This document shows positions 60,737 through 64,000 of a stretch of 64,000 nt of DNA, piece by piece. The position numbers were made by a program, and so were the translations under genes. The first letter of the stretch is position 1; every line of letters begins with the position of its first letter. The notes under the pieces are model-generated. The model saw only the letters and a list, made by a program, of their open reading frames with translations, searched no databases and was not told the DNA's origin. Origin of the DNA: Alistipes sp. (GTDB taxonomy: Bacteria > Bacteroidota > Bacteroidia > Bacteroidales > Rikenellaceae); assembly GCA_017536555.1 (NCBI GenBank), contig JAFXHE010000001.1, positions 62,001-126,000 of the forward strand, written 5' to 3'.

Positions 60737-62017
60737 ATGGCACAACAACCCCTTGCCGAGCGTCTGCGTCCGCAGAGCCTCGACGAATATATAGGACAGT
60801 CGCACCTCGTAGGCGAGAATGGTGTATTTCGTAAGTTCATAGCTTCGGGCAGCGTTCCCTCATTCATACTATGGGGCCCTCCAGGTGTGGGTAAGACCAC
60901 TCTGGCAAAGATTGTTGCCAATGCCCTCGACCGTCCATTCTATACGCTGTCAGCAGTAACATCGGGTGTCAAGGATGTGCGCGAAGTTATCGAGAAGGCG
61001 AAGAACCAGCACCTCTTTAGTGCCCGCTCCGCATTTCTATTTATCGACGAGATTCACCGCTTCAACAAGTCGCAGCAAGACTCGCTGTTAGGTGCTGTTG
61101 AGCAGGGCATAGTCACGCTTATAGGTGCTACCACAGAGAACCCATCATTTGAGGTTATCTCGCCGCTGTTAAGTCGTTGTCAGGTATATGTGCTTAAGCC
61201 TATGGACGATGGCGAGCTTAATACCTTACTACACCGCGCCATAGCGCAGGATGAGGAGCTACGTTTGCGCCACGTCGACATACGCCAGACAGAGGCACTA
61301 TTCCGTTTCTCGGGAGGCGATGCACGTAAGCTACTCAACATCCTCGACATCGTGGCGGGTGCTACCACGGGTGATATCATCATCGACGACGACCACATAA
61401 CCGAGTGCTTGCAACAGAACATAGCCCTCTACGACAAGCAAGGGGAGCAGCACTACGATGTCATCTCGGCATTTATAAAGTCGGTACGTGGCAGCGACCC
61501 TAACGCCGCCATCTACTACCTTGCACGTATGCTTGCAGGTGGCGAGGAGCCACGATTTATAGCACGCCGACTTGTCATTCTGGCGAGCGAGGATATAGGC
61601 TTGGCAAATCCCAATGCGCTGCTGCTTGCTAATGCCTGCTTCGACACCGTACATAAGATAGGTATGCCCGAGGCACGTATAACCCTTGCGGAGACGACGA
61701 TATACCTCGCAACAAGCCCAAAGAGCAACACCGCATATATGGCGATAAACCGTGCGCTGCAACACGTCGAGCACGACACAACAAATCAGCCCGTGCCCTT
61801 GCATCTGCGTAATGCTCCAACCAAGCTTATGGATAAGCTGGGCTATGGCGCAGACTACAAGTATGCCCACGACTACGACGGAGGCTTTGTCAAGCAGGAG
61901 TTTATGCCCGAGGCACTTGCAGGAACACGCTTCTACATACCCAATGAGCAGAATGCACAGGAGGCAAAGATTGCCGAGCGCATACGCACGCTATGGGGAG
62001 ATAAATATGGCAAGTAG
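60737..62017 (+). CDS. rarA: Replication-associated recombination protein A (RarA/MgsA)
   Basis: A 426-residue AAA+ ATPase that acts at stalled replication forks. Walker A is LWGPPGVGKTTLAK, Walker B FLFIDEIHRFNKSQQD, sensor 1 LIGATTENPSFE, and the arginine finger region SRCQVYVLKP. The C-terminal region (about 190-426) contains the tetramerisation domain block YYLARMLAGGEEPRFIARRL. The length is standard. The groESL control region begins 11 bp after its stop. Confidence 0.95.
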   Translation: MAQQPLAERLRPQSLDEYIGQSHLVGENGVFRKFIASGSVPSFILWGPPGVGKTTLAKIVANALDRPFYTLSAVTSGVKDVREVIEKAKNQHLFSARSAFLFIDEIHRFNKSQQDSLLGAVEQGIVTLIGATTENPSFEVISPLLSRCQVYVLKPMDDGELNTLLHRAIAQDEELRLRHVDIRQTEALFRFSGGDARKLLNILDIVAGATTGDIIIDDDHITECLQQNIALYDKQGEQHYDVISAFIKSVRGSDPNAAIYYLARMLAGGEEPRFIARRLVILASEDIGLANPNALLLANACFDTVHKIGMPEARITLAETTIYLATSPKSNTAYMAINRALQHVEHDTTNQPVPLHLRNAPTKLMDKLGYGADYKYAHDYDGGFVKQEFMPEALAGTRFYIPNEQNAQEAKIAERIRTLWGDKYGK

Positions 62018-62027
62018 ACTGACAAAA

Positions 62028-62102
62028 TGTCATACCGCACGTGGACAAGTGTCACAAAGCGTTCAAAATTGTGTCAACACTACATTTGGCACAGTGATTG
62101 CC
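62028..62102 (+). promoter_or_regulatory. groESL control region: sigma-54-like promoter with three upstream TGTCA sites
   Basis: TGGCAC-AGTGA-TTGCC (62087-62102) has GG and GC exactly 10 bp apart, the sigma-54 -24/-12 pattern. Upstream, TGTCA occurs at 62028, 62050 and 62072, each 22 bp after the last; the first two are preceded by GACA. No CIRCE element is present, and no convincing TAnnTTTG box lies between 62018 and 62157. Confidence 0.6.
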
Positions 62103-62156
62103 CTACGACTAACGAAACAGGAAATATTATCAAAAACATAAAACCTAAATTAAACT

Positions 62157-62429
62157 ATGGCAATTAGACCACTTTCAGACCGTGTATTGGTGAAGCCCAA
62201 TCCGGCAGAGGAGAAGACCGCTGGAGGTCTCTTTATTCCAGACACAGCAAAGGAGAAGCCCCTGATGGGTAAGATTGTTGCAGCAGGCCCTGGCACCTCG
62301 GAGATTAAGATGGAGGTGAAGGTTGGTGATGTGGTTATGTACGGCAAGTATGCAGGCACAGAGCTTAACTACGAGGGTGAGGACTACCTTGTGATGAAGC
62401 AGTCTGATATTATCGCAGTAATCGAGTAA
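62157..62429 (+). CDS. groES: Co-chaperonin GroES
   Basis: A 90-residue chaperonin lid protein. It has the N-terminal [20 protein letters not shown] with the mobile-loop region following ([16 protein letters not shown]), and the C-terminal [17 protein letters not shown]. The length is standard. groEL starts 23 bp downstream. Confidence 0.98.
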   Translation: MAIRPLSDRVLVKPNPAEEKTAGGLFIPDTAKEKPLMGKIVAAGPGTSEIKMEVKVGDVVMYGKYAGTELNYEGEDYLVMKQSDIIAVIE

Positions 62430-62452
62430 ATAACGCTTAATATTTGATAGAG

Positions 62453-64000
62453 ATGGCAAAGGAGATTAGATATAACGTAGAGGCACGTGAGCTTCTCAAG
62501 GAGGGTGTTGACGCACTATGCAACGCCGTAAAGGTTACACTTGGCCCCAAGGGTCGTAACGTGATTATTGACAAGAAGTTTGGCGCACCACAGGTAACAA
62601 AGGATGGTGTGACAGTTGCCAAGGAGGTAGAGTTGGAGGACACCTTCGCTAATATGGGCGCACAGATGGTGCGCGAGGTGGCATCAAAGACAAATGATGA
62701 TGCTGGTGACGGTACTACTACTGCCACTGTTCTCGCACAGTCACTCATCTCGGTAGGTATCAAGAACGTAACAGCAGGTGCTAACCCTATGGATCTTAAG
62801 CGCGGTATTGATGCAGCAGTGGAGAAGGTTGTAGAGTCGCTCAAGGCACAGAGTCAGGTTGTAGGCTCTGACTTCGACAAGATTGAGCAGGTGGCAACAA
62901 TCTCTGCAAACAACGACCGCAAGATTGGTAAGCTCATTGCCGAGGCTATGGCAAAGGTTAACAACGAGGGTGTTATCACCGTTGAGGAGGCAAAGGGCAC
63001 AGAGACACACGTCGACGTGGTTGAGGGTATGCAGTTTGACCGTGGTTACATCTCGGCATACTTCATCACCGACACCGAGAAGATGGAGGCACAGCTCGAC
63101 AAGCCCTACATCCTTATCACCGACAAGAAGGTCTCTACAATGAAGGAGATTATGGGCATCTTGGAGCCTGTGGCACAGAGTGGTCGCTCGCTGCTTATCA
63201 TCGCCGAGGATGTCGATGGCGAGGCTCTCTCTGCACTCGTTGTAAACAAGTTGCGTGGTACGCTGAAGATTGCTGCTTGTAAGGCTCCAGGCTTCGGTGA
63301 CCGCCGCAAGGAGATGTTGGAGGATATCGCAACGCTCACAGGTGCTACTGTAATCTCTACCGACAAGGGTATGAAGATTGAGGATGCTGGTCTTGAGGCG
63401 TTGGGTACTGCCGATAAGGTTACACTCAACAAGGAGAACACAACCATCGTTGATGGCGCAGGCTCAAAGGAGGCTATCGCTGCACGCGTACAGCAGATTC
63501 GCGCATCTATCGAGAACGCTACATCGGACTATGACCGCGAGAAGCTTCAGGAGCGTTTAGCAAAGCTCGCTGGTGGTGTTGCCGTACTCTACGTGGGTGC
63601 TGCTACCGAGGTTGAGATGAAGGAGAAGAAGGATCGCGTGGACGACGCTCTTGCGGCTACACGTGCTGCTGTTGAGGAGGGTATCGTACCAGGTGGTGGC
63701 GTAGCCTACATCCGTGCCGTAGAGTGCCTCGAGGGTATGAAGGGCGAGAACGACGACCAGACAACAGGTATCCAGATTGTCAAGCGCGCTATTGAGGAGC
63801 CGTTGCGTCAGATTGTCTCTAACGCTGGCGGTGAGGGCTCTGTTGTCGTTAACAAGGTTAAGGAGGGCAGCGGTGCCTTTGGCTACAATGCACGTGACGA
63901 CCGCTACGAGGATATGCTCGCAGCAGGTATCATCGACCCGACAAAGGTGTCACGCGTAGCCTTGGAGAACGCAGCCTCTATCGCTTCGATGTTCCTCACC
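62453..64000 (+). CDS. groEL: Chaperonin GroEL, 3' end beyond the window
   Basis: 516 codons from ATG 62453 to the window edge, of about 545 expected, so only the last ~30 residues are missing. Family blocks are visible: [47 protein letters not shown] with the catalytic Asp, [18 protein letters not shown], and [43 protein letters not shown] in shorter parts. It folds proteins with GroES and ATP. It is co-transcribed with groES. Confidence 0.98.
   Translation, partial: MAKEIRYNVEARELLKEGVDALCNAVKVTLGPKGRNVIIDKKFGAPQVTKDGVTVAKEVELEDTFANMGAQMVREVASKTNDDAGDGTTTATVLAQSLISVGIKNVTAGANPMDLKRGIDAAVEKVVESLKAQSQVVGSDFDKIEQVATISANNDRKIGKLIAEAMAKVNNEGVITVEEAKGTETHVDVVEGMQFDRGYISAYFITDTEKMEAQLDKPYILITDKKVSTMKEIMGILEPVAQSGRSLLIIAEDVDGEALSALVVNKLRGTLKIAACKAPGFGDRRKEMLEDIATLTGATVISTDKGMKIEDAGLEALGTADKVTLNKENTTIVDGAGSKEAIAARVQQIRASIENATSDYDREKLQERLAKLAGGVAVLYVGAATEVEMKEKKDRVDDALAATRAAVEEGIVPGGGVAYIRAVECLEGMKGENDDQTTGIQIVKRAIEEPLRQIVSNAGGEGSVVVNKVKEGSGAFGYNARDDRYEDMLAAGIIDPTKVSRVALENAASIASMFLT

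Noticed and set aside
62018-62156. CIRCE/HrcA operator before groES
   Set aside because: The TTAGCACTC-N9-GAGTGCTAA pattern is not present in this spacer.

Overview
This 64 kb window is chromosomal DNA of a Gram-negative member of Bacteroidales, probably a gut type close to Alistipes (Rikenellaceae). Four things support this: the LpxC-FabZ fusion; Bacteroidota-type promoters with a TAnnTTTG -7 box and often a TTG or TTTG about 19 bp upstream; many lipoproteins with acidic residues after the lipobox cysteine; and BACON, Fib-succ-like, Mfa-like and M64 proteins. The family-level placement is inference.

Layout. 0-4 kb: the 3' end of a secreted-type protein, an array of 125-bp palindromic repeats, a K+/H+ antiporter, and a TonB-like protein with two small neighbours. 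4-7 kb: lipid A genes (lpxC/fabZ, lpxA) convergent with argR. 7-11 kb: two lipoproteins, then thiL. 11-17 kb on the minus strand: a Wzx-type flippase, aroQ, and a butyrate kinase / phosphotransbutyrylase / acetate kinase group that makes ATP from acyl phosphates. 17-23 kb: a DUF349-repeat protein, pyrG and yidC. 23-25.6 kb: an M64 peptidase lipoprotein. 25.7-33.7 kb on the minus strand: ygiQ-like, rluD, an unusual fusion of the futalosine-pathway enzyme MqnE with a membrane-anchored PASTA protein, an LptF/LptG permease, and tgt. 34-45 kb on the plus strand: glycosyltransferase, sigma factor, rsmG, a DUF4954-like beta-helix protein, trxB, rnz, an rRNA-type methyltransferase, pdxA, thrS and infC. 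45-48 kb: a LuxE-like acyl-protein synthetase and a LicD-GT2 fusion where rpmI-rplT would be expected. 48-50 kb: ung and an alkaline phosphatase. 50-59 kb: five tandem paralogous BACON lipoproteins in three apparent transcription units. 59-64 kb: tRNA-Gln, a nucleoside permease, rarA, and groES-groEL behind a sigma-54-like promoter. groEL runs off the right end.

Most genes are housekeeping. The parts most worth pursuing are the MqnE-PASTA fusion, the family of about 125-bp palindromes that abut stop codons at three loci, the BACON lipoprotein array, the LuxE-like/LicD-GT2 pair, and the groESL control region with three TGTCA sites at exact 22-bp spacing.
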